Both the position numbers and the translations under genes were made by a program. A stretch of 64,000 nucleotides of DNA, from the NCBI RefSeq assembly GCF_918741275.1, contig NZ_CAKKNA010000003.1:124001-188000 (forward strand). The letters are read 5' to 3'. The notes below the pieces were generated by a model. That model saw only the letters and a list, made by a program, of their open reading frames with translations. It ran no database searches and was not told the DNA's origin. The DNA comes from Bacillus sp. CECT 9360 (GTDB lineage Bacteria > Bacillota > Bacilli > Bacillales > DSM-1321). Below are positions 1 through 8,704 of the stretch, piece after piece. The stretch's first letter is position 1, and each line of letters starts with the position of its first letter.

Positions 1-320
1 GGCGCGGAACCTATGATTAACGCCGGAAGCGCCGCGCTTGGTCCGAGCATCGTATTCACGATTGCCTTTGTAAACGGAATCAACAGGATAATCAGAATGA
101 TAAAAGGAATTGAGCGGAAAATATTTACAACAGCCGAAACAATAACGTTGATGAATTTATTTTCCCACAGCTGACCTTTCGATGTCAAAAATAGCAACAG
201 GCCGAGCAAGATCCCTATAAAAAAGGTTGCCACGAGCGAGATTCCCGTCATATACAGGGTTTGTTCTGTAGCCGTCCACATTCTTTCCCAAATAACATTC
301 GGAAACAACTCACTCATCAT
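1..320 (-). CDS. metP: Methionine ABC transporter permease, 5' part only
   Basis: This is the N-terminal part of a D/L-methionine importer permease; the rest lies beyond the left edge. The visible protein starts MSELFPNVIWERMW and shows a first membrane helix (about residues 20-42), then the FINVIVSAVVNIFRSIPFIIL stretch typical of MetI/MetP. Two tandem ATGs (at 320 and 317) overlap the metN stop codon, so translation is coupled to metN. The partner ATPase is metN immediately upstream, and the SAM-I riboswitch ahead of metN should control both. In B. subtilis the order is metN-metP-metQ; the binding protein is presumably outside the window. Confidence 0.9.
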   Translation of the reverse strand, partial: MMSELFPNVIWERMWTATEQTLYMTGISLVATFFIGILLGLLLFLTSKGQLWENKFINVIVSAVVNIFRSIPFIILIILLIPFTKAIVNTMLGPSAALPALIIGSA

Positions 321-1353
321 CGGAAATCACCTCCACGCCAACCTGCTGCTCTTTGATGAATTCGATGCCGCGATTGATTTCCTCGATGTCCCCGTTTAGA
401 TGAATAAACAAAGTCCCGTAAGAACCGTTTTGAGTTTGCGAAATTTTCCCCTGCAAAATATTCACATCCAGATTATAAGTACGGATCAACTTGGTAATCA
501 CAGGGCTTTCTACACTGTCTCCCACAAAGGACAATTGAATCACTTTTCCGTCCGGAAATTGATTCAAAAGATGTGCAATTGTTTCCTTCGTTTCCTCAGG
601 TTCCGTAACCTGTTGTACGAAACGCTTGGTGATTTGTTCAACAGGATTTTTGAAAACATCCAAAACCGGACCAAGCTCGACAATCTTTCCGCTTTCCATA
701 ACAGCTACCCGGTGGCAGATTTTACGGATTACATGCATTTCATGCGTGATCAAAACGATGGTTAATCCCAAGCGTTTATTGATATCAACGAGCAAATCCA
801 AGATAGAATCCGTTGTCTGTGGATCGAGAGCGGAAGTGGCCTCATCACACAAAAGGACTTTTGGGTTATTTGCGAGCGCTCTTGCGATACCCACTCTCTG
901 CTTTTGCCCACCGCTCAGCTGGGAAGGATATGCTTGTTCCCTGCCATCAAGGCCAACGAGATTAATCAGCTCTTCGACTCGTTTCTTACGTTGCCCTGCT
1001 GGAACTCCGGCAATTTCTAACGGAAAGGAGATATTGTCAAACACAGTTCTTGACCATAGCAGATTAAAATGCTGAAAGATCATGCTTATTTCCTGGCGGG
1101 CTTTTCGTAACTGGGCTCCTTTAATTTTGGAAACCTCATTGCCTGCAACCGTTACAGAACCTTCCGTTGGCGTCTCTAACCCGTTCAGCATTCTGATCAA
1201 GGTACTTTTCCCTGCTCCGCTATACCCGATCACGCCAAAGATTTCCCCATCCTTAACGGTTACATTCACGTCGTCTACTGCCACTATTGGATCGCCTGAT
1301 GAAAATCCAGACCGAAATATTTTACTTAAATTTGAAAGTGTAATCATTTGCAC
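310..1353 (-). CDS. metN: Methionine ABC transporter ATP-binding protein
   Basis: ATPase of the methionine importer, 347 residues, the usual MetN length. It has Walker A GYSGAGKST (about residues 43-51), signature LSGGQKQR, and Walker B VLLCDEATSALDPQ. The C-terminal 90 residues form the NIL/ACT-like regulatory domain of MetN (VIQLSFVGDSVESPVI onward), which senses cytoplasmic methionine. The stop codon overlaps the metP start. It is preceded by a SAM-I riboswitch and terminator, so it should be expressed when SAM is low. Confidence 0.96.
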   Translation of the reverse strand: MQMITLSNLSKIFRSGFSSGDPIVAVDDVNVTVKDGEIFGVIGYSGAGKSTLIRMLNGLETPTEGSVTVAGNEVSKIKGAQLRKARQEISMIFQHFNLLWSRTVFDNISFPLEIAGVPAGQRKKRVEELINLVGLDGREQAYPSQLSGGQKQRVGIARALANNPKVLLCDEATSALDPQTTDSILDLLVDINKRLGLTIVLITHEMHVIRKICHRVAVMESGKIVELGPVLDVFKNPVEQITKRFVQQVTEPEETKETIAHLLNQFPDGKVIQLSFVGDSVESPVITKLIRTYNLDVNILQGKISQTQNGSYGTLFIHLNGDIEEINRGIEFIKEQQVGVEVISDDE

Positions 1354-1413
1354 TCACCTCTTATCCATAAAACTGTGAACTTCGTAGTATAGTCGACTCT
1401 TTTTAAGGCCAAT

Positions 1414-1442
1414 AAAAAAACCTTCCCGCGTGAGCAGAAAGG
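1414..1442 (-). terminator. Riboswitch-controlled terminator of metNP
   Basis: On the minus strand CCTTTC pairs with GGGAAGG and is followed by seven T. The CCTTTCT arm can alternatively pair with AGAAAGGC just upstream (about 1456-1463), giving the usual antiterminator/terminator switch of an S-box. Confidence 0.85.
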
Positions 1443-1462
1443 CAGATTAATTATGAAGCCTT

Positions 1463-1576
1463 TCTCTCATCTCCCAAAGCATTCGCTTTGCGTGAATTGG
1501 CACCTTTTCAAGGTAAAAACCTTGCCGGTTGCCGGGCTTCGTCGGGCACATCCCTCCACCTCTCTTGATAAGAGCT
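1463..1576 (-). promoter_or_regulatory. SAM-I (S-box) riboswitch upstream of metN
   Basis: Read on the minus strand the segment has the S-box hallmarks in order: CTTATCAAGAGAGGTGGAGG, then GACGAAGCCCGGCAACC, then AAGGTGCCAATTC, then closing GGGAGATGAGAG that pairs with the 5' end. SAM binding should favour the downstream terminator and shut off metNP. Confidence 0.95.
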
Positions 1577-1748
1577 AACTATATTAAATTGACGAAATTT
1601 CTTCGTTACGTTCATTTATGATTACTTTTGTGATTTTATCACGGAAAAAGAGAGAGTGTCAAATGTATATCATTTCTACGAGATTATTAGTTATACCTCT
1701 GTTGGTATCTATTCCACTTATATAAAGCGTTTTAGCAGCTTTGGATAT

Positions 1749-3041
1749 TTATCCTGTCGCTTTCTCAATCGCCTGTTCTAAGTCCTCGATTAAATCTTCC
1801 ACGTTTTCAATCCCAACTGATAAGCGCACCAGATCCTCACTGACACCTGACTTCAAAAGGTCCTCCGCGTTCAACTGTTGGTGTGTCGTGCTTGCGGGAT
1901 GGATAATTAAACTTTTCGCATCACCCACGTTAGCCAGATGCGACCATAGTTCGATTGAATTAATTAATTTTGCTCCCGCTTCTCTTCCCCCTTCTATGCC
2001 GAAAATAACAACAGCCCCTGCTCCTTTTGGCAAATATTTATCTGCGAGTTCTTTATCCGGATGATCCGCTTTTCCGGGGTAACTAACCCAAGTTACAGCA
2101 GGATGGTTTTCCAAATACTCCACTATCGTCTTCGTATTTGTAATATGCTCCTTCATCCTCACATGCAAAGTCTCTAATCCAAGCGTAAACTGGAATGCAT
2201 TTTGCGGGCTTATGGCTGGGCCTAAATCACGTAGCAATTGGACCCGTGCTTTCGTGATGAAGGCAGCCGCTCCAACCGCTTCGCTATATACGATCCCGTC
2301 ATAACTTGGATCCGGTTCAGTAAAGCCAGGGAAGTTCGGAGAATTCCAATTGAATTTTCCGGCGTCAACGATGATCCCGCCAAGTGTTGTTCCGTTTCCT
2401 AACAGCCATTTGGTTGCTGAGTGAACGACGATGTCCGCTCCAAAGTCAATCGGACGGCACAAGTATGGAGTAGCAAATGTATTATCAATAATTAATGGGA
2501 CACCTGCTTCATGTGCGATATCTGCAACCTTTTCGATATCAAGGATTCGAAGGCTCGGATTGCCAATCGTTTCTGCAAAGACCGCCTTTGTTCTTGGTGT
2601 AATGGCTTTTCGGAAATTTTCCGGATCAGCCGGATCAACAAAATGCACCTTGATCCCATATTTAGGAAGTGTGTTCGCAAATAGATTATATGTCCCTCCG
2701 TACAAGGTAGATGCCGAAACGATCTCATCCCCCGAGCCGGCTATATTCAAAATGGATAACGTAATCGCAGCCATTCCGCTTGCCGTTGCCAGAGCTCCGA
2801 TCCCACCTTCAAGCAGGGACACCCGTTCCTCAAAAACGGTAACTGTCGGGTTGTGGATACGTGTATATATGTAACCTGGCTCCTTCAACCCGAATAAGTT
2901 CGCGGCATGATCGGTATCTTTAAACTGATACGCATTGCTCATGTAAATCGGCAAAGCCCTTGCCCCTGTTACCGGATCAGCTTTTAGTCCTCCATGAATA
3001 CTCAAAGTCTCAAAACGATAGTCTCTCTTCTTTTCCGTCAT
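1749..3041 (-). CDS. metY: O-acetylhomoserine sulfhydrylase (PLP enzyme)
   Basis: Cys/Met-metabolism PLP enzyme of about 430 residues, forming homocysteine from O-acetylhomoserine and sulfide. The PLP-lysine motif is [11 protein letters not shown], and the N-terminal FETLSIHGG and the [16 protein letters not shown] segment are typical of MetY rather than MetB/MetC (which are about 380 long). ATG at 3041 is chosen because GGAGGAGAG lies 7 bases before it; an ATG at 3062 has no such site. A second SAM-I riboswitch precedes it, so synthesis and uptake of methionine are controlled by the same signal. Confidence 0.93.
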   Translation of the reverse strand: MTEKKRDYRFETLSIHGGLKADPVTGARALPIYMSNAYQFKDTDHAANLFGLKEPGYIYTRIHNPTVTVFEERVSLLEGGIGALATASGMAAITLSILNIAGSGDEIVSASTLYGGTYNLFANTLPKYGIKVHFVDPADPENFRKAITPRTKAVFAETIGNPSLRILDIEKVADIAHEAGVPLIIDNTFATPYLCRPIDFGADIVVHSATKWLLGNGTTLGGIIVDAGKFNWNSPNFPGFTEPDPSYDGIVYSEAVGAAAFITKARVQLLRDLGPAISPQNAFQFTLGLETLHVRMKEHITNTKTIVEYLENHPAVTWVSYPGKADHPDKELADKYLPKGAGAVVIFGIEGGREAGAKLINSIELWSHLANVGDAKSLIIHPASTTHQQLNAEDLLKSGVSEDLVRLSVGIENVEDLIEDLEQAIEKATG

Positions 3042-3111
3042 AATACAACTCTCCTCCACCATTTGTTTTTCCAGCTCTGATTGTTATCTATTTCATGATG
3101 CTATAAAAGAT

Positions 3112-3136
3112 AAAAAAACCTCTTCATAAGAAGAGG
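3112..3136 (-). terminator. Riboswitch terminator of metY
   Basis: Minus-strand hairpin CCTCTTC-TTAT-GAAGAGG followed by seven T, just below the S-box aptamer. Confidence 0.88.
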
Positions 3137-3149
3137 CTGATCTATCTCT

Positions 3150-3253
3150 CCTTATCTTCCAGAGCCAATACTCTGCTGGATTTAGCACCGTGTATGTGTT
3201 TACCGGTTGCCGGGCATCGTCGGGCCAGTCCCTCCGCCTCTCTTGATAAGACA
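3150..3253 (-). promoter_or_regulatory. SAM-I (S-box) riboswitch upstream of metY
   Basis: Minus-strand S-box motifs TCTTATCAAGAGAGGCGGAGG, GACGATGCCCGGCAACCGG and a closing GATAAGGAGAG arm. It is a second, independent copy 1.7 kb from the metN one, with a different apical region, so it is not a recent duplication. Confidence 0.94.
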
Positions 3254-3356
3254 ATCTGAATATTCAATTTGTTTTGCTCATTTCCTGAAAATATATCATA
3301 CAACACTACCGTGGTCAACAATGATGCATTTTGTTTTTTTCCTGGCTGTCCCCTTG

Positions 3357-3665
3357 TTAAGATATCTCCTTCAACACCTCATACAGGTATGGTACTGATT
3401 GAAATGCATATATTTTCCTTTCAAGTTTTCCTTCTTTGAATACCATCAGACAGGGGACGCTTTCGATTGTATATTGCGCCGCCAGGTTCTTCGAAAAATT
3501 CATGTTCATTTGACCGCAAGTGACGTCTGGAAACATTTCAAGTGACACGGATAACATTTTGGATGCGACCTGGCATGTTCCACACATGGGTGTATATAGA
3601 TACAGGCAAAATGTTCGCTTCCATTGTATCGCCGTATTTAATTCTTTTTCTGTCCATTCCTCCAT
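3357..3665 (-). CDS. yusE: Thioredoxin-like protein
   Basis: 102-residue cytosolic thioredoxin-fold protein. The CxxC motif is in YTPMCGTCQVA, an atypical CGTC rather than WCGPC, and the cis-proline loop is ESVPCLMVF. Position next to yusF, gcvH and yusI matches B. subtilis yusE. Its exact redox partner is not known from sequence. It ends six bases downstream of yusF, so the two are probably co-transcribed. Confidence 0.85.
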   Translation of the reverse strand: MEEWTEKELNTAIQWKRTFCLYLYTPMCGTCQVASKMLSVSLEMFPDVTCGQMNMNFSKNLAAQYTIESVPCLMVFKEGKLERKIYAFQSVPYLYEVLKEIS

Positions 3666-3671
3666 AACCCG

Positions 3672-4037
3672 TTAAATCATCCTTTGTTCTACAAATTCCA
3701 TTTTCACATCGATATTCGCGCTTAACAGCACGGTAGCAATATGATAGGCCGGGGCCGAGGCAACTTCCCGATACATCCTATCGATATAAAGATGCGAGGC
3801 CTCGGGCATTTCCCTTTTGAATTGTTTTCTAAGCTTCTCACCCGACTCATCCGCATCCACAAGAATATAAACATCCCTGTTAAATAACTCATCTACCAGC
3901 TCATCCAGCTTCGTTAACGAAATCGTACCATTCGTGCAGATGATTTCAATGTCTTCCTTGAGCACACTTTTCACTTTCTTTTTATCAGAAGTTCCTTCCA
4001 CAATGATAACTTTATCAAGTAATAGTCCGCTTTCCAT
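3672..4037 (-). CDS. yusF: Toprim-domain protein
   Basis: Small protein of about 121 residues made almost entirely of a Toprim fold: VIIVEGTSDK carries the catalytic-type glutamate and VYILVDADESGEK the DxD pair. Such single-domain proteins resemble the RNase M5 N-terminal part, but the M5 C-terminal region is absent. Synteny with B. subtilis yusF supports the name. The start is uncertain: GTG 4046, ATG 4043 and ATG 4037 are all in frame; 4037 has the best-spaced GCGGGTG. Confidence 0.8.
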   Translation of the reverse strand: MESGLLLDKVIIVEGTSDKKKVKSVLKEDIEIICTNGTISLTKLDELVDELFNRDVYILVDADESGEKLRKQFKREMPEASHLYIDRMYREVASAPAYHIATVLLSANIDVKMEFVEQRMI

Positions 4038-4129
4038 TGTCATCACCCGCTATCACAGCCCAGAATACGAGCCCTAAATTATTATTTTTGCAGCTATGGT
4101 AAATTCCATTATTGATTTTCAAATGGTCA

Positions 4130-4290
4130 GGAAATCCACTCGCTTTCCGCGGACGAACTTCACTCGTGCCTCGCTGCGGGGTCTTGCAAGCCCGTTTTTC
4201 CGCAGGACGTTGAATCATCATCCTTGAATAGACACCGCACGAGAAAATGCGTATGCATTTTCGAGGAGTCTCGCAGATTCCCTTCCCAAA
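4130..4290 (-). repeat. Degenerate palindromic repeat
   Basis: Contains CGCTTTCCGCGG, CTCGCTGCGGGGTCTTGC and CCCGTTTTTCCGCAGGAC, which echo the better-preserved unit at 18576-18704, plus an ACGAGAAAATGCGTATGCATTTTCGAGGAGTCTCG palindromic stretch near 4240-4275 (given in two parts: ACGAGAAAATGCG and CATTTTCGAGGAG). No ORF is credible here. Confidence 0.6.
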
Positions 4291-4334
4291 AGAACATTAT
4301 CGTTTAACAGAGCCATTTTTATAAAGTGAAACTT

Positions 4335-4463
4335 CCATCGGTGGGGGTTTTGTTTATCCCCCACCGATGGTTAGTTGAACCAATCGGACTTTTACGGGCA
4401 GTTGTTCCCCCACTTATCTTTGTTTTTCCATCCAAGTCTTGAAGTGGGGGTCTTACTGCCCGT
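4335..4463. repeat. Two large nested hairpins, possible transposon end or RNA
   Basis: Hairpin 1 (4335-4370) has a perfect 13-bp stem CCATCGGTGGGGG. Hairpin 2 has an outer 9-bp stem ACGGGCAGT (4394-4402 with 4455-4463) and an inner 9-bp stem CCCCCACTT (4407-4415 with 4442-4450), separated by symmetric 4-base internal loops. This organisation recalls the structured ends of IS200/IS605-type elements, but no transposase or TnpB is present. The gcvH terminator follows directly. Confidence 0.6.
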
Positions 4464-4477
4464 TAAAGCGGGATAAA

Positions 4478-4506
4478 AATGGAGAAGACTTAGACAGCCT
4501 TCTCCA
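4478..4506 (-). terminator. Terminator of gcvH
   Basis: Minus-strand GGAGAAGGC...GTCTTCTCC hairpin followed by ATTTTTATC. Confidence 0.75.
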
Positions 4507-4511
4507 ACATC

Positions 4512-4895
4512 TTATCCTTCGTTTGTCATTTCTTCGTATTGTTCTGCAGTCATGAGGTTGTCGATTTCACTCTTATCAGAAGGCTCGATAACAATCATCC
4601 ATGCTTTTTCGTATGGAGATTCGTTCACATACTCAGGGTTATCATTCAGGTCTTCATTAACCTCAACAACCTTCCCGCTAATCGGTGCATAAAGCTCGGA
4701 AACCGTTTTTACCGACTCGACGCTGCCAAATGGCTCGTCAGCCTTCACTTCAGCCCCAACTTCCGGAAGCTCAACGAATACGATGTCTCCAAGTTCGGAT
4801 TGTGCAAAATGCGTAATGCCGACACGCACATTTTCCCCTTCCGTCTTTACCCACTCATGCTCTTCAGAATAACGAAATTCCTTTGGTGTTGTCAT
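4512..4895 (-). CDS. gcvH: Glycine cleavage system H protein
   Basis: 127-residue lipoyl carrier of the glycine cleavage complex, which shuttles the aminomethyl group between P, T and L proteins. The lipoylation site is Lys63 in [15 protein letters not shown]. The full barrel-sandwich hybrid domain is present, and the length equals the family norm. In B. subtilis GcvH is also the obligate acceptor for lipoate made by LipM/LipL, so it matters for all lipoyl enzymes. It is monocistronic with a good terminator; the position beside yusI is conserved. Confidence 0.97.
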   Translation of the reverse strand: MTTPKEFRYSEEHEWVKTEGENVRVGITHFAQSELGDIVFVELPEVGAEVKADEPFGSVESVKTVSELYAPISGKVVEVNEDLNDNPEYVNESPYEKAWMIVIEPSDKSEIDNLMTAEQYEEMTNEG

Positions 4896-4971
4896 AGTAA
4901 ATTCCCTCCATACCTATGTAATTAAATGATATCTATTGTTGTTAATAGATTTAGATGATCTTTGGCAATGA

Positions 4972-5331
4972 TTATGAATGCCATATTCGCTCATACTCTT
5001 CTTCATTAAAGCCGACTGTTACCTTGCTGCCGTCAGTGGCAATCGGTCTTTTAATCAGCATTCCGTCGCTCGCTAACAAATCCAGCATTTCATCTTCGGT
5101 TGCGCTTTTTAGCTTATCCTTCAGGCCAAGTTCCCTATACTTTTGTCCGCTAGTATTAAAGAATTTTTTCAGTTCCAATCCACTATTTCGATATAAATTT
5201 TCCATTTCATTTCTTGATGGCGGATTTTCAGCAATATGAACTTCCAGATATGGAATCTCATGGCTATCCAGCCATTTCTTCGCTTTTCGGCAAGTTCCGC
5301 ATTTTGGATACCAGTAAAAAGTTAAGGTCAT
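4972..5331 (-). CDS. yusI: Spx/ArsC-like thioredoxin-fold protein
   Basis: 119-residue member of the arsenate reductase/Spx (ArsC) family with a CxxC in WYPKCGTCRKAKKWL and the conserved RP in LIKRPIATDG. It lacks evidence for arsenate reduction; a true thioredoxin-coupled ArsC is at 48.6 kb. ATG at 5331 is preferred over one at 5379 because the extra 16 residues do not resemble the family and homologues begin close to this fold. Synteny with gcvH and fadE matches B. subtilis yusI. Confidence 0.87.
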   Translation of the reverse strand: MTLTFYWYPKCGTCRKAKKWLDSHEIPYLEVHIAENPPSRNEMENLYRNSGLELKKFFNTSGQKYRELGLKDKLKSATEDEMLDLLASDGMLIKRPIATDGSKVTVGFNEEEYERIWHS

Positions 5332-5433
5332 TGTTTCACCACCTACTGATAGAATACCCGTTTTTCTTTTCCAATACAAAGTATATGATGTAATTTTTTT
5401 TGATTTTACATTTCATAATATTGTTTTAAAGTG

Positions 5434-5466
5434 AAAAACGGAAATACCCTTAAAAGGATATTTCCG
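5434..5466 (-). terminator. Terminator of the fadE-fadA-fadN operon
   Basis: Minus-strand CGGAAATATCC / GGGTATTTCCG stem followed by TTTTT. Confidence 0.85.
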
Positions 5467-5496
5467 TCTGGCAACGGTCTGACATGTTAAGTTGGA

Positions 5497-7281
5497 TTAT
5501 AGAGCGTATTTCTCTGTTTCGATCAACTTAGCAGAAGCTTCGCGCTTCTTAGCAATTACGTTGATAGGATTGTGTCTTGTCAATTTACGGAAAGCAGACA
5601 GCATCGTGCGTAGAGTGTCTCCGCTCTGTGCAGCAATAAGCGTTTCTCTTGCATGCTGTTCAATTTGGTTGAAAGCTTCCTGACAGAAAATTTCAGTGTA
5701 AAGAACCTTTTGTTGGTTCTTTTCAAGTCCTGTAGCTGCAATTGCTTTTTCGGTGCGCAATACCGCTGATTCCATCGCATAGGCGAAAGAGGCAATATCC
5801 GCAATGTTAACAAGCACTTCTTGTTCCTGCTCCAGTTCTTTGCCAAATGTTTGGGCAGCAAGGCCTGCAGCCAGTAAGCCGATTTTCTTGGCGTTCTGCA
5901 CTAGCATTTTTTCTTGTGCCAATGGCTCATCGCCTGGCTCTTCAGGCATCATCATCATTAATTCTTCCTGCAAAGCCTGTGCTTTTTGGAACAAAGGAAG
6001 TTCGCCTTTAAGTGCTTTCTTGATGAATGTTCCGGGTACCAAAAGGCGGTTGATTTCGTTTGTTCCTTCAAAGATACGGTTAATACGGGAATCACGATAT
6101 GCTCTTTCGATTTCATACTCCTGCATGAACCCGTATCCGCCATGAAGCTGAACACCTTCGTCAACAACATAATCTAACACTTCAGATGCAAAGAATTTGT
6201 TAAGTGAGCACTCTATTGCGTATTCGGCAATGGAGTTCGCCACTTCTTTACCGTTTCTGACTTCCTCGTCAGTCAGCTTGCTCATTCGGTCTTCAAAAAG
6301 CCCAACCGTACGGTAAACAGAGCTTTCAGCAGCATATAGCTTCGATGCCATAGTAGCCAGTTTTTCTTTTGTTAGGTTAAAGGAAGAAAGCGGTGTTTTG
6401 AACTGCTGGCGCTGATTTGTATAAGCTGCAGTTATAGCCAATGCATGCTTGGATGCACCTACAGCACCTACCCCTAATTTATAACGTCCAATGTTTAAGA
6501 TATTGAATGCAATGACGTGGCCTCTACCAGCTTCACCAAGAAGGTTCTCTACAGGAACCTGTGCATCTGCAAGAATTAAAGTACGTGTAGAAGAACTCTT
6601 AATACCCATTTTCTTTTCTTCAGCCCCGGTAGAAACGCCAGGGTATTCGCGTTCAACGATGAAAGCTGAGAACTTGTCGCCATCGATTTTTGCATATACT
6701 ACGAATACATCCGCAAACCCGGCGTTTGTGATCCATTGCTTCTCACCATTTAATACGTAATGAGTGCCTTCAGCGTTCAATTTCGCTGTTGTTTTTGCAC
6801 CAAGTGCATCAGAACCAGAACCTGGCTCAGTCAGTGCATATGCAGCAAGTTTCTCACCAGTTGCCAGCAATGGAAGATATTTCGACTTTTGCTCTTCATT
6901 ACCGAATAAAACGATTGGAAGAGAACCAATCCCAACGTGAGCTCCGTGAGTAATCGAGAAGCCGCCTGCACGTGCCATCTTTTCGGAAATCAATGCTGAA
7001 CTTATTTTATCAAGTCCCAGCCCGCCGTATTCCTCAGGAACATCAGCCCCCAATAATCCGAGGTCCCCGGCTTGCTTTAACAATTTTACGGAACGGTCGA
7101 ATTCATGGTTTTCAAGGTGTTCAACCTGAGGAAGAACTTCATTTGCTACGTAATCCTCAGTGGTTTTCGCAATCATTTTTTGCTCATCTGTGTAATCTTC
7201 CGGTGTGAATACTCTTTCGTAAGAAACGTCTTCGACTAAAAAGCCGCCGCCTTTTATTAAAGCTTCAGTTTGATTTGACAT
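5497..7281 (-). CDS. fadE: Acyl-CoA dehydrogenase
   Basis: 594-residue FAD enzyme for the first step of beta-oxidation, same length as B. subtilis FadE (YusJ). The core dehydrogenase domain spans about residues 25-400, with [12 protein letters not shown] (FAD/substrate loop), [12 protein letters not shown], and [11 protein letters not shown] near the active base. A helical C-terminal extension of about 170 residues is characteristic of this subgroup. GGAGGG precedes the ATG. It is last in the fadN-fadA-fadE order on the minus strand, separated from fadA by a 200-bp gap holding a long palindrome. Confidence 0.96.
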   Translation of the reverse strand: MSNQTEALIKGGGFLVEDVSYERVFTPEDYTDEQKMIAKTTEDYVANEVLPQVEHLENHEFDRSVKLLKQAGDLGLLGADVPEEYGGLGLDKISSALISEKMARAGGFSITHGAHVGIGSLPIVLFGNEEQKSKYLPLLATGEKLAAYALTEPGSGSDALGAKTTAKLNAEGTHYVLNGEKQWITNAGFADVFVVYAKIDGDKFSAFIVEREYPGVSTGAEEKKMGIKSSSTRTLILADAQVPVENLLGEAGRGHVIAFNILNIGRYKLGVGAVGASKHALAITAAYTNQRQQFKTPLSSFNLTKEKLATMASKLYAAESSVYRTVGLFEDRMSKLTDEEVRNGKEVANSIAEYAIECSLNKFFASEVLDYVVDEGVQLHGGYGFMQEYEIERAYRDSRINRIFEGTNEINRLLVPGTFIKKALKGELPLFQKAQALQEELMMMMPEEPGDEPLAQEKMLVQNAKKIGLLAAGLAAQTFGKELEQEQEVLVNIADIASFAYAMESAVLRTEKAIAATGLEKNQQKVLYTEIFCQEAFNQIEQHARETLIAAQSGDTLRTMLSAFRKLTRHNPINVIAKKREASAKLIETEKYAL

Positions 7282-7310
7282 TTTTTAGGCCCTCCTGGAT
7301 TTAAAGTGGA

Positions 7311-7406
7311 AGCGCCCTGATTAGCCGCGACAGGTATAAGACACACCGCGCAGGAAATCCTGATTTCTGGAGTGGGGTGGCTTATAACCCCGAGCGGCTG
7401 GGCGCT
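7311..7406. repeat. Long imperfect palindrome between fadA and fadE
   Basis: AGCGCCC at 7311 pairs with GGGCGCT ending at 7406; inside, AGCCGC pairs with GCGGCT and GGTATAAG with CTTATAACC. The whole unit would fold as one hairpin of about 96 bases in the fad transcript. It looks like an inserted dispersed repeat and could affect mRNA processing between the two genes. Confidence 0.7.
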
Positions 7407-7478
7407 GCAACTAGATATTAGTTTCAATTTAATTTCATTATCCGCTCTGACCATATCAGGGCGGATCGTGTATTCACT

Positions 7479-8657
7479 TTAAGCTAGTAATTCGAATACA
7501 CCCGCAGCGCCCATTCCGCCGCCGATACACATGGTAACGATTCCGAATTGCTGGTTTCTGCGTTTCATTTCATGTAGAAGGGAAAGTGTCAACTTTGCAC
7601 CTGTACATCCAAGTGGATGACCAAGGGCGATCGCACCGCCATTTACGTTAACGATTTCTTCATTAAGGCCCAGCTCACGAATAATTTGGATCGATTGCGA
7701 AGCGAATGCTTCATTCAATTCGAATAATCCGATATCCGAAAGTTCCAGACCAGCTAGTTTTAGCGCTTTCGGAATCGCCGCCACAGGCCCGATTCCCATG
7801 ATTTCAGGAGGAACTCCTGCTACAGCAAAGGAACGGAATTTGCCCATTGGCTGAAGGCCAAGAGATGAAGCCTTTTCACCATCCATTACCATTACAGCTG
7901 CCGCGCCATCACTTGTTTGTGAAGCATTTCCGGCCGTAACGGATCCTGTCACGGAGAAAGCAGGCCGTAATTTACCAAGAACTTCGGTAGTAGTTCCAGC
8001 GCGCACTCCTTCATCCTGGGAAAATTGGAATGTTTTTTCCTTAAGCTTGTTATCTGCGCCAACGGAACGAAGCGTTACGTCAACCGGTACAATTTCATCA
8101 GTAAATTTGCCTTCGGCGATGGCCTTAGCTGCTTTTTCGTGGCTGCGTACGGCAAAAGCATCCTGATCTTCACGAGAAATTCCGAATTTCTTTGCAACTT
8201 CTTCAGCCGTGTGGCCCATTCCCATGTAGTATTCCGGAGCTGTTTCCGCTAGCTTCGAATTCGGACGTGTTACATGGCCCATCATTGGTACAAGACTCAT
8301 TGACTCTGCTCCGCCTGAGATAACTGTATCGCTTTGGCCGAGCATGATTCTTTCAGCGCCGTATGCGATACTTTGCAAGCCGCTTGAACAATAACGATTG
8401 ATCGTGATGGCAGGAACTTCGTGCGACAGCCCAGCCAGCGCACCGATATTCCTAGCCATGTTCAATCCTTGTTCTGCCTCAGGCATTGCACAGCCTATAA
8501 TCAAATCATCGATATTTCCATCGTAATTCCCCGCACGCTTTAAAGTCTCTTTGACAACAAGAGCCCCTAAATCATCCGGGCGTACGTTAGCAAGAGAACC
8601 TTTTTTCGCTTTACCTACCGGTGTACGTGCCCCGGCTACAATTACCGCTTCTCTCAT
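7479..8657 (-). CDS. fadA: Acetyl-CoA C-acyltransferase (thiolase)
   Basis: 392-residue thiolase for the last step of beta-oxidation. The acyl-accepting Cys90 is in NRYCSSGLQSI, the catalytic His in GGAIALGHPLGCTGA, and the second Cys in VTMCIGGGMGA. GGGGGATCTCC precedes the ATG. It lies directly downstream of fadN (47-base gap), as in B. subtilis yusK. Confidence 0.96.
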   Translation of the reverse strand: MREAVIVAGARTPVGKAKKGSLANVRPDDLGALVVKETLKRAGNYDGNIDDLIIGCAMPEAEQGLNMARNIGALAGLSHEVPAITINRYCSSGLQSIAYGAERIMLGQSDTVISGGAESMSLVPMMGHVTRPNSKLAETAPEYYMGMGHTAEEVAKKFGISREDQDAFAVRSHEKAAKAIAEGKFTDEIVPVDVTLRSVGADNKLKEKTFQFSQDEGVRAGTTTEVLGKLRPAFSVTGSVTAGNASQTSDGAAAVMVMDGEKASSLGLQPMGKFRSFAVAGVPPEIMGIGPVAAIPKALKLAGLELSDIGLFELNEAFASQSIQIIRELGLNEEIVNVNGGAIALGHPLGCTGAKLTLSLLHEMKRRNQQFGIVTMCIGGGMGAAGVFELLA

Positions 8658-8704
8658 GGAGATCCCCCTTACTTTTTTTGACTCAATCCATTAAGCAAGT
8701 TCTT

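Noticed and set aside
4015..4221. 68-residue ORF overlapping the yusF start
   Set aside because: It consists of the decayed repeat at 4130-4290 and has no family-like sequence.
4972..5331. Arsenate reductase function for yusI
   Set aside because: It belongs to the ArsC/Spx fold but lies next to gcvH; the operon with arsR and arsB has its own four-cysteine ArsC.
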